From contig NCHB01000003.1 of the NCBI GenBank assembly GCA_002281755.1, positions 43,845 through 107,844 on the forward strand: a stretch of DNA of 64,000 bases, in the 5' to 3' direction. The translations under genes were made by a program, and so were the position numbers. This stretch comes from Sulfurovum sp. 16-42-52. Its GTDB lineage: Bacteria; Campylobacterota; Campylobacteria; Campylobacterales; Sulfurovaceae. Position 1 is the stretch's first letter, and each line of letters starts with the position of its first letter. Below, piece by piece: positions 1-11,904 of this stretch. Under the pieces are notes generated by a model that saw only the letters and a program-made list of their open reading frames with translations, was not told the DNA's origin and made no database searches.

Positions 1-1537
1 GGACAAATTAACCGTTCAGAGAAAATATAAAATTGATTCTGAACTTATCGTAGCAATTGCAGAAGAACATCTTAATGATAGTGAAAATGTAGAAGCTATC
101 CCAGATAAGGTTTTGAGTCTTTGTCGAGGCATTGTTGCTTGCGCATTGGTTCTGCCAGCCTACGGAAAATTGCTTTTATTTTCAAACAATGGAAGCTTAT
201 ATGTTGGCTACAGTGAAGATGATGTTTATTTTGCTTCAGAAAGATATGCACTTGATCAAATAGGGTGCATAAATATACTTCAGATTAAAGATACATCATT
301 TGTAGTGGATATACCTGTATCGAATGAAAAACTATCGGTTAAGGATGAAAAAACCCGTATTGAAAACCTTATTCCTGAGTTTCAATTTAATCAAAATGAA
401 GAGAAATTACTGCAATTTGAAAAACCAAATATTAAACGATGCACCAAATGTATTTTGCCTGAGACTATGCCATTTATAACATTTGATAAAGAAGGTGTTT
501 GTAATTATTGTCATCATTACAAGCCTAGGAATAAGCCAAGACCCAAAGAAGAGCTATTTAAGTTAGTTGAACCTTACAGGAGACCAGGGAAAGAACTTGA
601 TTGTATCATCCCCTTTTCTGGTGGTAGAGATAGTTGTTATGGGCTTCATTTGGTGGCGAAAGAATTGGGCATGAAGCCTGTAACCTACACATATGACTGG
701 GGAATGGTAACAGACTTGGGTCGAAGAAATATTAGTCAAATGTGTGGCGATATGGGTGTTGAGAATATCATCGTTGCAGCAGATATATCTCAAAAAAGAA
801 AAAATATAAAAATGAATCTTCAGGCATGGCTCAAATCACCACATCTAGGCATGATGGCGATGTTGACAGCAGGAGATAAACACTTTTTTAGATATGTAGA
901 AGATATTAAAAAGCAAACAGATATCAATCTCAATCTTTGGGGAGTAAACCCTCTGGAAGTGACACATTTTAAAACTGGGTTTTTAGGAATTGAGCCGGAT
1001 TTTGAAGAAAAAAGAGTTTACAGCCATGGGGTTATGAAGCAATTAAGATATCACAGTAAAAGATTTAAAGCCATGCTTGAGAGTCCTGGCTACTTCAATA
1101 GCTCTTTATGGGACACCCTTTCCGGCGAATATTATAGAAGTTTTATGAAGAAACAAGATTATTATCATATTTTTGATTATTGGCGATGGGATGAAGAGAT
1201 TATCAACGATACCTTGATCAATCAATATGGCTGGGAGACAGCCATCGATACAAGTACTACATGGAGAATAGGAGATGGAACGGCAGCTTTTTATAATTAT
1301 GTTTATTATACGGTTGCAGGTTTTACGGAACACGATACTTTCAGGAGCAATCAAATTCGCGAAGGCCAAATGACACGAGAGAGGGCTCTCGCTTTAGTCG
1401 AAGATGAGAATCGACCAAGATATCAAAATATCCGCTGGTATTTGGATACACTTGATATGGATTTTGAAGAAGTGATAAATGTAGTCAATAGGATTCCTAA
1501 ATTATATAGTGTTGTAACTGAACTATTGGATTCCTGA
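1..1537 (+). CDS. Glutamine amidotransferase / N-acetyl-sugar amidotransferase fusion, 5'-truncated by window edge
   Basis: The frame is open from base 2, so the gene starts upstream; 511 codons are visible. About the first 100 visible residues resemble the end of a class II (GlmS/AsnB-like) glutamine amidotransferase domain. Next comes a CxxC...CxxC pair (around residues 147-174, CTKC and CNYC), then the PP-loop SGGRDS near residue 206, the arrangement of WbpG/PseA-type N-acetyl-sugar amidotransferases. Known relatives amidate a nonulosonic acid or diacetamido-uronic sugar to an acetamidino sugar, usually drawing ammonia from separate HisH/HisF-like subunits. Here the glutaminase appears to be fused in the same chain, so ammonia may be supplied internally (inference). 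The stop overlaps the next gene's start by one base (TGATG), tying it to the pgl operon. A TTG at 113 is an internal codon, not the real start. The substrate sugar cannot be read from sequence. Confidence 0.8.
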   Translation, partial: DKLTVQRKYKIDSELIVAIAEEHLNDSENVEAIPDKVLSLCRGIVACALVLPAYGKLLLFSNNGSLYVGYSEDDVYFASERYALDQIGCINILQIKDTSFVVDIPVSNEKLSVKDEKTRIENLIPEFQFNQNEEKLLQFEKPNIKRCTKCILPETMPFITFDKEGVCNYCHHYKPRNKPRPKEELFKLVEPYRRPGKELDCIIPFSGGRDSCYGLHLVAKELGMKPVTYTYDWGMVTDLGRRNISQMCGDMGVENIIVAADISQKRKNIKMNLQAWLKSPHLGMMAMLTAGDKHFFRYVEDIKKQTDINLNLWGVNPLEVTHFKTGFLGIEPDFEEKRVYSHGVMKQLRYHSKRFKAMLESPGYFNSSLWDTLSGEYYRSFMKKQDYYHIFDYWRWDEEIINDTLINQYGWETAIDTSTTWRIGDGTAAFYNYVYYTVAGFTEHDTFRSNQIREGQMTRERALALVEDENRPRYQNIRWYLDTLDMDFEEVINVVNRIPKLYSVVTELLDS

Positions 1538-2742
1538 TGAACATTTGGATTTTTAATCATTATGCCTTAACTCCAGATATGAGCGGAGGAACAAGACATT
1601 ATGATTTTGCAAAAGAACTTGTTAAACGTGGGCATAAAGTGACGATTGTTGCTTCCAGTTTTCATTATGCCAAATATCAAGAGATGAAAATATATGATGA
1701 CAAAGAGTATATACAAGAAAATATAGATGGCATAGATTTTATATGGATAAAAACATCACCTTATTTTGGTAATGGTGTAGCCAGAGTAAAAAATATGTTG
1801 GGGTATACATACAAAGTATTAAGGTTCACACCCAAGCTTGATTTGAAAGCTCCAGATATTATCATAGGATCATCAGTGCATCTTTTTGCTGTATATGCTG
1901 CATACAGACTATCTAAAAAATACAATACGCCATTTATTATGGAAGTGAGGGATCTATGGCCACAGACATTGATAGATATGGGGGTTTCGCGGTGGCATCC
2001 CTTTGTATTGGTTCTGGGATGGCTGGAGTGCTACTTGTATCGACGCGCAGATACCATTATCACCGTGTTGCCACGCGCAGTTGAGTATATCAAGCGCTAT
2101 ACAGACCCACAAAAAGTTGTCTGGATTTCAAACGGTTTCTCCTGCACAGAAACTACGTTACATGAAAAAAAACTTTCTGATGAGAAATTCAATATACTCT
2201 ATGCCGGCACACATGGACTTGCTAACGATTTGGAGGTATTGATAGATACTGCTTTGTATCTTAGGCATGAGACACACTTGCATTTTACTTTGATGGGGGA
2301 AGGACCCCGCAAACGGTTGTTACAAGAAAAAGCAGAAGCCTATCACTTAAACAATATCACATTTTTACCTATGGTGCAAAAAAGTGAAGTGATGGATTAT
2401 CTTAAAAGTGCCGATCTTTTGTATGTAGGGCTTAAAGATCTTCCCTTGTACCGATATGGCATGAGTATGAATAAAATTTTTGAGTATATGGCAGCCAAAA
2501 AACCGGTACTTTTTGTCAGCAATATAGATGACAATCTCATCATATCGTGTAATGCCGGAAAGGTAGTAAAAAACTATAAAGTTGAAGAAGTAGCCAAAAC
2601 CATACAAACTTTTAGTAAAATGTTACCCAAACAACGAGAAGTGTATGCCAAAAATGGATATGAGTGTGTACAACAACACTTTAGTATCGAAGTTCTGACA
2701 GATAAAATGGAAAGTGTTTTAAAACAATGGGTAAAGGTCTAG
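1537..2742 (+). CDS. GT4-family glycosyltransferase, WbuB-like
   Basis: A 401-residue GT-B fold glycosyltransferase. The N-terminus (IFNHYALTPDMSGGTRHYDF) matches WbuB-like GT4 enzymes, which transfer amino-sugars such as N-acetylfucosamine from UDP-sugars to lipid-linked glycans. MEVRDLWPQ near residue 136 and GMSMNKIFEYMAAKKPVLF near residue 308, which carries the donor-binding Glu region, are typical of the family. No membrane helix is evident, so it should act at the cytoplasmic face of the inner membrane. It overlaps the amidotransferase by one base and ends one base before pglB, so it probably adds a sugar to the undecaprenyl-linked N-glycan, a role played in Campylobacter by PglA/PglJ/PglH. 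Donor and linkage are unknown. Confidence 0.85.
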   Translation: MNIWIFNHYALTPDMSGGTRHYDFAKELVKRGHKVTIVASSFHYAKYQEMKIYDDKEYIQENIDGIDFIWIKTSPYFGNGVARVKNMLGYTYKVLRFTPKLDLKAPDIIIGSSVHLFAVYAAYRLSKKYNTPFIMEVRDLWPQTLIDMGVSRWHPFVLVLGWLECYLYRRADTIITVLPRAVEYIKRYTDPQKVVWISNGFSCTETTLHEKKLSDEKFNILYAGTHGLANDLEVLIDTALYLRHETHLHFTLMGEGPRKRLLQEKAEAYHLNNITFLPMVQKSEVMDYLKSADLLYVGLKDLPLYRYGMSMNKIFEYMAAKKPVLFVSNIDDNLIISCNAGKVVKNYKVEEVAKTIQTFSKMLPKQREVYAKNGYECVQQHFSIEVLTDKMESVLKQWVKV

Positions 2743-2743
2743 C

Positions 2744-4855
2744 ATGTTTGACGAGAATAAAATAGATACTAAAGCGTTGCTTTTGTTGATAGCAGTGGCA
2801 TATGCGTTCAGCTTTGCCGTTCGTATGATTTGGGTATGGCAGTTTCAAGATAATCCAAATTTTATGTGGAACGGTGAGTTGATGATAAATACCAATGACG
2901 GTTATTTTTTTGCTTCAGGGGTACAAAAAGAGCTTTGGGGACTTCACGCATCCAATCCTCGCGTATTTGGTATGTGGGATTATGGCGTTACATTTTTTAC
3001 AACACTGTTTGTCAAGTTTACCCCTTTTTCTTTGGAATCTGTAATTCTTTACATGCCAGCAGTTGTCTCGAGTTTGGTGGTAATTCCTATGATTTTCATT
3101 GCGAGGCTCTATAAGGAAACGCTTTGGGGTTTTTTTGCCGCTTTGCTGGGGAGTATTGCTCTTAGTTACTATAATCGTACCATGACAGGGTATTACGACA
3201 CAGATATGTTTTCTGCTATGGCTCCAATGTTTATCCTGTTTTTTTTGATGAAAAGTACGATTGATTTTAATCTCAAATCTGCACTTTATGCCTCTATAGC
3301 AATTGTATTTTACCCTTTTTTATATGATCAGGGACAGTCAATCGTCTATGCAATGGGAATAATGTATGCAGTGTATATGGTTTTTTATCATAAAAACGAG
3401 GAGACAACCTATGCCTCTTTGATTTTAGTTTTTTTTGCACTTATACCCTTAGGCATCGACACCCCTTATTTTTTTGTTCTGCAGCCATTGCTTCTTTTGG
3501 GTATATATACACTGTTGAAAGACAAAAGATTTGAAACCAAAAAGCTTATGCTTGTGTCAGTGGTATTGTTTATAGCATTTTTGATTTTAGGCAATGTATT
3601 TGGTCTGATTTTGGGTAAAGTGATCAATTATATGGCTACGGGTACACAAGAAAAAGGTTTACATTTTTACTCTGTGGTGCAAACGGTAAGAGAAGCCGGA
3701 CAGATTCCGTTTTCAACCTTTGCAGAACGTATTTCCGGTTCACTACCGGGTGTCATACTTTCTTTTGTGGGGTATGTCGTCTTGGTACTGCGACATAGGG
3801 CTTTTATCTTGGCATTGCCTCTTGTCGGGATAGGTGTTTTTGCACTTTATGGTGGTCTTCGGTTTACCGTGTATGCAGTTCCTGCGGCTGCACTCTCAGC
3901 GGTGTATCTTTTTCATGTAATTACTACAAAGATTTCAGATAAAAAGAGTATCTATCTATTTGCAATGACTCTATTGACGGCAAGTATGATATATCCGAAT
4001 ATTAGACATATTATAGACTATAAAGTACCTACTGTGCTCAATAAAGCCGAAGTAGAAGATTTGGGCAAACTCAATGAGATTGCCAACACTAATGCTTATA
4101 CACTGGCGTGGTGGGACTATGGATACCCGATTTGGTATTACTCCGATACCAATACTTTGATTGACGGGGGAAAACATACCAATGATAACTTTATCGTCTC
4201 CAAGATTATGCAGACTACTTCAGCCAATTTGGCAGCCAATTTAAGTCGTTTGGCAGTAGAGACCTATGTGGATTCAAATTACTCAGAAGTAGCAGATACA
4301 TTATTTAAAAACAAACAAAAAGACCAGCTTGATCCCAATGTGTTTTTATCAGAGTTGGATGACCCTGCATACCCATTGCCTGAAAAAACAAGAGATATTT
4401 ATCTCTATCTTCCCTACCGTATGATGAGTATTTTCCCGACTGTCGCGGTGTTTGGCAATTTGGATCTGACAACAGGTAAAGAAGAGAGAGCGTTTGCTTT
4501 TTATCCTACGCAGGCGATAAGCCAAAACCAAGGGGTGCTGAGTTTTAGCAACGGCATCGTGTTTGATGCAAACAAAGGTGAGATAGCCTTGGGACAGCAG
4601 ACTAAACCGGTAAAACAATTTATCATTACCCAAAGCACCACAGAGGGTAAAGTACAAGTGCAGGCACAGACTTATCATTCTGATGGGGAGTATGTAGTGA
4701 TGTTTTTGAAGAGTTATGGGCAGTTTATCGTGATGGATACGCAGACCTTTGGCTCAATGTATGTGCAGATGTTTATGCTAGGAAAGTATGACGAGAGACT
4801 TTTTGAGTTGGTCGTCAGCTCACCCTATAGTAAAATCTATAAACTCAAAAAGTAG
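2744..4855 (+). CDS. pglB: N-oligosaccharyltransferase PglB (STT3 family)
   Basis: Transfers the preassembled glycan en bloc from undecaprenyl diphosphate to Asn in D/E-x-N-x-S/T sequons in the periplasm. The protein has 703 residues (C. jejuni PglB has 713) and aligns with it throughout. About 13 N-terminal membrane segments are followed by a periplasmic C-terminal domain. Visible signatures are the first-loop metal Asp (TNDGYFFA, Asp52), GYYDTDMF with the second acidic motif, and the invariant sequon-binding WWDYGYP at 456-462 followed by DGGKH. A DxxK-like helix motif probably lies beyond but was not located with certainty. It starts one base after the upstream glycosyltransferase stop and ends five bases before pglC. 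Its presence strongly implies general protein N-glycosylation. Confidence 0.97.
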   Translation: MFDENKIDTKALLLLIAVAYAFSFAVRMIWVWQFQDNPNFMWNGELMINTNDGYFFASGVQKELWGLHASNPRVFGMWDYGVTFFTTLFVKFTPFSLESVILYMPAVVSSLVVIPMIFIARLYKETLWGFFAALLGSIALSYYNRTMTGYYDTDMFSAMAPMFILFFLMKSTIDFNLKSALYASIAIVFYPFLYDQGQSIVYAMGIMYAVYMVFYHKNEETTYASLILVFFALIPLGIDTPYFFVLQPLLLLGIYTLLKDKRFETKKLMLVSVVLFIAFLILGNVFGLILGKVINYMATGTQEKGLHFYSVVQTVREAGQIPFSTFAERISGSLPGVILSFVGYVVLVLRHRAFILALPLVGIGVFALYGGLRFTVYAVPAAALSAVYLFHVITTKISDKKSIYLFAMTLLTASMIYPNIRHIIDYKVPTVLNKAEVEDLGKLNEIANTNAYTLAWWDYGYPIWYYSDTNTLIDGGKHTNDNFIVSKIMQTTSANLAANLSRLAVETYVDSNYSEVADTLFKNKQKDQLDPNVFLSELDDPAYPLPEKTRDIYLYLPYRMMSIFPTVAVFGNLDLTTGKEERAFAFYPTQAISQNQGVLSFSNGIVFDANKGEIALGQQTKPVKQFIITQSTTEGKVQVQAQTYHSDGEYVVMFLKSYGQFIVMDTQTFGSMYVQMFMLGKYDERLFELVVSSPYSKIYKLKK

Positions 4856-4859
4856 CGCC

Positions 4860-5465
4860 ATGTACACAGAGACTATCAAGCCACTAGCAGATAGACTCTT
4901 TGCCTTTTTGCTTCTTATGGTTTTTGCTCCCGTGATGCTGATCGTAGGCGTGTTGATATATATGAAGATGGGCAAACCGGTGCTTTTCAGGCAAAAAAGA
5001 CCGGGACTCCATGGCAAGTCGTTTGAAATACTCAAGTTTAGAACGATGGAAAACACTTGTGACAGTGAAGGGAATCTGCTGAGTGATGAAGCAAGACTGC
5101 ATGGTCTTGGAAAAACCATCAGAAGCCTCTCTTTAGATGAACTGCCGCAGCTTTTCAATGTGCTTAGAGGCGAGATGAGTTTTGTGGGCCCTAGACCCTT
5201 GCTTGAAGAGTACCTGCCTTTATACAATAGTGAGCAGGCTAAAAGACATGATGTCAAACCAGGTATCACAGGATGGGCGCAAGTCAATGGACGCAATGCG
5301 ATAAGCTGGGAGCAAAAATTTGCTTATGATGTGTGGTATGTCGAGCATCAGTCTTTTGCATTGGATATGAAAATACTGTGGATGACAGGTAAAAATGTTC
5401 TTAATAGAAGTGATATTAGCTCGAAAACCTCTGTTACGATGGAACCATTTAAAGGAACAAGATAG
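4860..5465 (+). CDS. pglC: Undecaprenyl phosphate N,N'-diacetylbacillosamine 1-phosphate transferase PglC
   Basis: A 201-residue monotopic phosphoglycosyltransferase that starts the N-glycan by moving diNAcBac-1-phosphate from UDP to undecaprenyl phosphate. The start at 4860 is chosen because MYTETIKPLADR lines up with the Campylobacter PglC N-terminus; an ATG at 4788 in the same frame lies inside pglB. The single N-terminal re-entrant hydrophobic helix covers residues 13-37. The catalytic Asp-Glu dyad is seen as SLDELPQL (D93, E94, the same numbering as characterised PglC). VGPRPLL and the C-terminal RPGITGWAQV-like block are also present. It lies 4 bases after pglB and abuts pglD. Confidence 0.96.
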   Translation: MYTETIKPLADRLFAFLLLMVFAPVMLIVGVLIYMKMGKPVLFRQKRPGLHGKSFEILKFRTMENTCDSEGNLLSDEARLHGLGKTIRSLSLDELPQLFNVLRGEMSFVGPRPLLEEYLPLYNSEQAKRHDVKPGITGWAQVNGRNAISWEQKFAYDVWYVEHQSFALDMKILWMTGKNVLNRSDISSKTSVTMEPFKGTR

Positions 5466-8934
<3,469 letters not shown>

Positions 8935-8941
8935 ATATACT

Positions 8942-8971
8942 TTTTTGGTTATAAAATACTATAACTAAAAA
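8942..8971 (+). terminator. A/T-rich hairpin between pglF and the HhH gene
   Basis: TTTTTGGTTATA (8942-8953) pairs with TATAACTAAAAA (8960-8971) over 12 bp with one G-T wobble and a 6-base loop. The flanking T and A runs suit a bidirectional intrinsic terminator closing the pgl operon. The TATAAA/TATAAC sequences inside could instead or additionally serve as the -10 box of the next gene, so the assignment is ambiguous. Confidence 0.5.
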
Positions 8972-8990
8972 TAATCTAAAAGGAAGAAGA

Positions 8991-9434
8991 ATGTTTCACA
9001 AAGTAATCACGGGTTTCTTGGTATTGGCGACATCAACGGTTTTTGGCATGAGTCTAAATCAGCTCAATAGTGCGTCTAAAGAAGAGTTAATGGAAATCAA
9101 TGGCATCGGTGAGAAAAAAGCAGATGCGATTATTGCAGAGAGAAAAAAGGGTGAGTTTAAATCATTTGAAGATTTCCAAAGAGTTGATGGTATTGGCGAG
9201 CAAACCGCAGCCAATGTGAAAAATGATGTCAAGTCGGCAGGCGATGTGAAAAAAGTTGAAAAGAAGAGTAAGAAAGCAAGCAAAGAGAGAGAAGACAAAG
9301 TAGAGAAAAAAACCAAAAAAACTAAAAAAGATGCAGAAGAAACTGTAGAGAAGCAGAGTAAAAAAGCTAAAAAAGATACCGAAGATGCGGTAGAGAAAAA
9401 AGCTAAAAAAGCGATCCCTTCAGCCATTTTGTAA
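8991..9434 (+). CDS. Secreted ComEA-like helix-hairpin-helix protein with Lys-rich repeat tail
   Basis: It has 147 residues. An N-terminal hydrophobic stretch (about 4-19, VITGFLVLATSTVFG) looks like a signal peptide. Residues 22-75 hold two helix-hairpin-helix motifs (NGIGEKKADAII and DGIGEQTAANV) as in ComEA, the periplasmic double-stranded DNA receptor of natural transformation. Residues 89-141 are 3.5 tandem copies of a 15-residue Lys/Glu-rich unit beginning VEKK, giving a highly basic, histone-H1-like tail expected to add non-specific nucleic-acid affinity (inference). A good ribosome-binding site (AAAGGAAGAAG) precedes the ATG. A role in DNA uptake is plausible but not proven; small periplasmic HhH proteins of unknown role are common. 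Confidence 0.8.
   Translation: MFHKVITGFLVLATSTVFGMSLNQLNSASKEELMEINGIGEKKADAIIAERKKGEFKSFEDFQRVDGIGEQTAANVKNDVKSAGDVKKVEKKSKKASKEREDKVEKKTKKTKKDAEETVEKQSKKAKKDTEDAVEKKAKKAIPSAIL
9255..9413 (+). repeat. 45-bp tandem repeat encoding the VEKKxKKxKKDxEDx tail
   Basis: In-frame units start at 9255, 9300 and 9345, with a partial one at 9390, each beginning with GTTGAA or GTAGAG (Val-Glu). The units are diverged at silent and replacement sites, so the array is not a recent expansion. Unit number may vary between strains. Confidence 0.8.
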
Positions 9435-9441
9435 CCCAATC

Positions 9442-9469
9442 ATGCATTGCCGATTAGAGGGCGATGCAT
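9442..9469 (+). terminator. Hairpin after the HhH gene
   Basis: ATGCATTGCC (9442-9451) pairs with GGCGATGCAT (9460-9469) over 10 bp with one G-T wobble and an 8-base loop. There is no T-run downstream, so it is not a canonical intrinsic terminator. It lies between the HhH gene and the gltX promoter region. Confidence 0.4.
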
Positions 9470-9535
9470 ACCGCGCCAATCCTCCTTAACCACATTTTAG
9501 ATACAATCACACAATTTTACTACTAAGGCACAGGT

Positions 9536-10927
9536 ATGACAGTTACACGTTTTGCACCCTCTCCCACAGGATATCTTCACATTGGCGGGCTTAGAACTGC
9601 ACTTTTTTCCTGGCTTGCAGCACAACACAACAAGGGAAAGTTTTTGCTCCGCATCGAAGATACTGATATGGCACGCAACTCAGAAGAGGCGACCGAAGCG
9701 ATACTCAAAGCCTTTGAGTGGGTCGGGATGAGTCATGATGGTGAGGTGGTCTATCAGTCCAAACGGTTTGATTTGTATAAACGCTATATAGACCAGTTGC
9801 TTGCAGAGGGCAAAGCCTATAAATGTTATATGTCCAAAGAAGAGCTGGATGCCTTGCGTGAAGAACAGATGGCACGCAAAGAACGCACACGCTACGATGG
9901 TCGCTATCGTGATTTTACAGGTACGCCACCAGAGGGTGTAGCACCTGTCATTCGCATCAAAGCGCCACAAGAGGGGGTCATCCATTTTGTAGACGGTGTC
10001 AAAGGTGAGATGAATATCGCAGCTTCTGAAGTAGATGATTTTGTGATTGCCAGAGCCGATGGTGCACCGACCTATAACTTTGTGGTTGCCATCGATGATG
10101 CGCTGATGGGTGTGACAGAAGTCATTCGTGGGGATGACCATTTGTACAATACCCCTAAACAGATTGTTGTGTACAATGCACTTGGGTTTACTCTGCCTAA
10201 TTTTAACCATGTGGCGATGATCAACAACGAACAGGGTAAAAAGCTTTCCAAAAGAGATGGTGCAACCGATGTGATGGAGTATAAGGCGATGGGCTATTTG
10301 CCGGAGGCATTGCTAAACTTTTTGGTGCGTTTGGGCTGGAGTCATGGCGATCAGGAGATATTTAGCCTTGAAGAGATGATAGCACTCTTTGACCCTACCC
10401 ATATCAATAAAAGTGCCTCAAATTACAATCTTGATAAACTGCTTTGGCTCAACGCACACTACATTAAAAATACACCAAACAACAAATTGGCGAGTATGCT
10501 TAAAGCATTTGGCGTAGATGTACAAGGGCACGATAGAATGGAGCTTTTGCTTGATGCCACTAAAGAGAGAGGCAAAACACTTGTTGAGCTAGCAGAGCAG
10601 ATAAATCTGATTCTCAGCACGCCCACCCAGTACGATGAAAAAGCGGTACACAAAGCCTTTAAAGAGGATGCCAAAGTCATTTTGGGTGATTTTGCCCTTG
10701 TGTTAAAAAGTCAAAAAGACCTATTGCATCTGCCCTGTGATTACCACAAAGCAATGGAACACTTTGTAGAGACAAAAGCCATAGGATTTGGCAAGATAGG
10801 TATGCCGCTGCGTGTGAGCCTTTTAGGCTCTATGACGGGTTCAGGACTGGATGAGATTATGGCTATTTTGGGCGTAGAGGAAACCATAGTTCGCATTAAT
10901 CATGCTTTGAGTTTTATCAAATTATAG
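9536..10927 (+). CDS. gltX: Glutamyl-tRNA synthetase GltX1
   Basis: Class I aminoacyl-tRNA synthetase charging tRNA-Glu; 463 residues, the same length as H. pylori GltX1. The HIGH-like signature is HIGG (FAPSPTGYLHIGGLRTA, near residue 17), and the KMSKS-like loop is KKLSKRDGA near residue 236. The stretch MSKEELDALREEQ resembles Helicobacter GltX1 rather than GltX2. Campylobacterota usually carry two GltX proteins, one dedicated to misacylated Glu-tRNA-Gln; the other is not in this window. The 3' end overlaps the convergent mqnA by six bases. Confidence 0.96.
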   Translation: MTVTRFAPSPTGYLHIGGLRTALFSWLAAQHNKGKFLLRIEDTDMARNSEEATEAILKAFEWVGMSHDGEVVYQSKRFDLYKRYIDQLLAEGKAYKCYMSKEELDALREEQMARKERTRYDGRYRDFTGTPPEGVAPVIRIKAPQEGVIHFVDGVKGEMNIAASEVDDFVIARADGAPTYNFVVAIDDALMGVTEVIRGDDHLYNTPKQIVVYNALGFTLPNFNHVAMINNEQGKKLSKRDGATDVMEYKAMGYLPEALLNFLVRLGWSHGDQEIFSLEEMIALFDPTHINKSASNYNLDKLLWLNAHYIKNTPNNKLASMLKAFGVDVQGHDRMELLLDATKERGKTLVELAEQINLILSTPTQYDEKAVHKAFKEDAKVILGDFALVLKSQKDLLHLPCDYHKAMEHFVETKAIGFGKIGMPLRVSLLGSMTGSGLDEIMAILGVEETIVRINHALSFIKL

Positions 10928-11569
10928 CTTTTTGACTTTGGTTAAAAAGAGTTTTAAAGATCGCTTTGCTTTCCAATCTAGGCTATAAGAGATATGCTCC
11001 AAGTACCATGTGAGTTGTTTGGAGGTGATACCTCTTTTTTCTGACTCGTTTTTTAAGATGTATTGTGGGATTTTTATTTTTGTGCGGGCAAAAGTTTTGG
11101 CAAGTTTTTGTACAGATTTTTCATGTTTGTTATAGCATAGCCTCGCAAAGACAAAAGGCAGACTCGTTTTTTCGTACCATGCCTGTGCAAGGTCTATGGC
11201 TTTGCCGCCATCTAGGTAGTACTTTAGTGCTGCATCCCCTATCAGCACTTTGCCTTGAATCCCGAGCAGATGCGCTAGTTGATTGGAGGTTGCAGAAGCA
11301 GGATCTGGTTGATTTTCTCCTTCAATGAGTAAAACACTATAGACTTTTTTGTCGGCGACGATACCAAGATCGGTACAGTTGAATCTACCTGAAGCCACAG
11401 AAGAGATAAAGGCTGCATGGACTTCTTTTCTTTTAAAGGCTTTGTTGATGCGTGAAGGAACAGCCTTATTGTGTCTTAGGCTCATTTGTTGTGCATTGCT
11501 TTTGATGTTGCGTTTAAGAAAGACTTGAAACGGAAGAAGATTGAGATAAGAGATAGAACCAAACAACAC
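10922..11569 (-). CDS. mqnA: Chorismate dehydratase MqnA, futalosine menaquinone pathway
   Basis: Converts chorismate to 3-enolpyruvylbenzoate, the entry step of futalosine-dependent menaquinone synthesis in the cytoplasm. It has 215 residues with a periplasmic-binding-protein-like fold. FGSISYLNLLPF at the N-terminus, a central GIVADKKVYSVLL block and LIGDAAL fit MqnA. The start is a GTG at 11569 with GAGGAG about 9 bases upstream; an ATG slightly further upstream is out of frame. It is slightly shorter than many MqnA proteins. It stands alone, tail to tail with gltX; the other mqn genes are elsewhere. Confidence 0.85.
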   Translation of the reverse strand: MLFGSISYLNLLPFQVFLKRNIKSNAQQMSLRHNKAVPSRINKAFKRKEVHAAFISSVASGRFNCTDLGIVADKKVYSVLLIEGENQPDPASATSNQLAHLLGIQGKVLIGDAALKYYLDGGKAIDLAQAWYEKTSLPFVFARLCYNKHEKSVQKLAKTFARTKIKIPQYILKNESEKRGITSKQLTWYLEHISYSLDWKAKRSLKLFLTKVKKL

Positions 11570-11623
11570 GCTGCAGCACTCCTCTTCATACCCAATTTAA
11601 GCGTAATTATAGCAAACAACTTT

Positions 11624-11629
11624 TATAAT
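11624..11629 (+). promoter_or_regulatory. -10 box TATAAT for moaD-moaE-moeA
   Basis: A perfect TATAAT 50 bases upstream of moaD, in the short gap divergent from mqnA. No clear -35 hexamer is seen, which is usual for vegetative promoters of this class. No molybdenum-cofactor riboswitch structure is recognisable in the leader. Confidence 0.55.
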
Positions 11630-11679
11630 CTTCCCAATTTTAAGGACAGTATGCACCTTGTTTAACGAAAGAGTAACAG

Positions 11680-11901
11680 ATGGTTAAAGTAGAATTTTTA
11701 GGTCCCATAGGCAAAGCACCGATAGAAATAGAGGCTCTCACGCTTGCAGATGTTGCGGCGAAGCTCAAAGAAGATACAAGTTTGACCGCCTGGCTGGATA
11801 AATGCGCGGTTGCACTCAATGACACGATGGTCAATGAGCTTTCGGTTGCACTAAAAGACGGAGATAAGATATCTATTTTGCCTCCTGTGTGTGGTGGTTA
11901 A
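11680..11901 (+). CDS. moaD: Molybdopterin synthase small subunit MoaD
   Basis: A 73-residue ubiquitin-like sulfur carrier ending in the required Gly-Gly (ILPPVCGG). The terminal glycine is thiocarboxylated and donates sulfur to precursor Z in the MoaD2-MoaE2 complex. ATG start, three bases before moaE. The pairing with moaE and moeA confirms the assignment despite its small size. Confidence 0.93.
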   Translation: MVKVEFLGPIGKAPIEIEALTLADVAAKLKEDTSLTAWLDKCAVALNDTMVNELSVALKDGDKISILPPVCGG

Positions 11902-11904
11902 GGC

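Noticed and set aside
113..115. TTG at 113 as the start of the first gene
   Set aside because: The frame is open back to base 2 and the upstream residues continue a glutamine-amidotransferase-like domain, so the gene simply begins outside the window.
4788..4859. Upstream extension of pglC
   Set aside because: It lies inside pglB and the protein aligned from ATG 4860 matches the Campylobacter PglC N-terminus and catalytic numbering.
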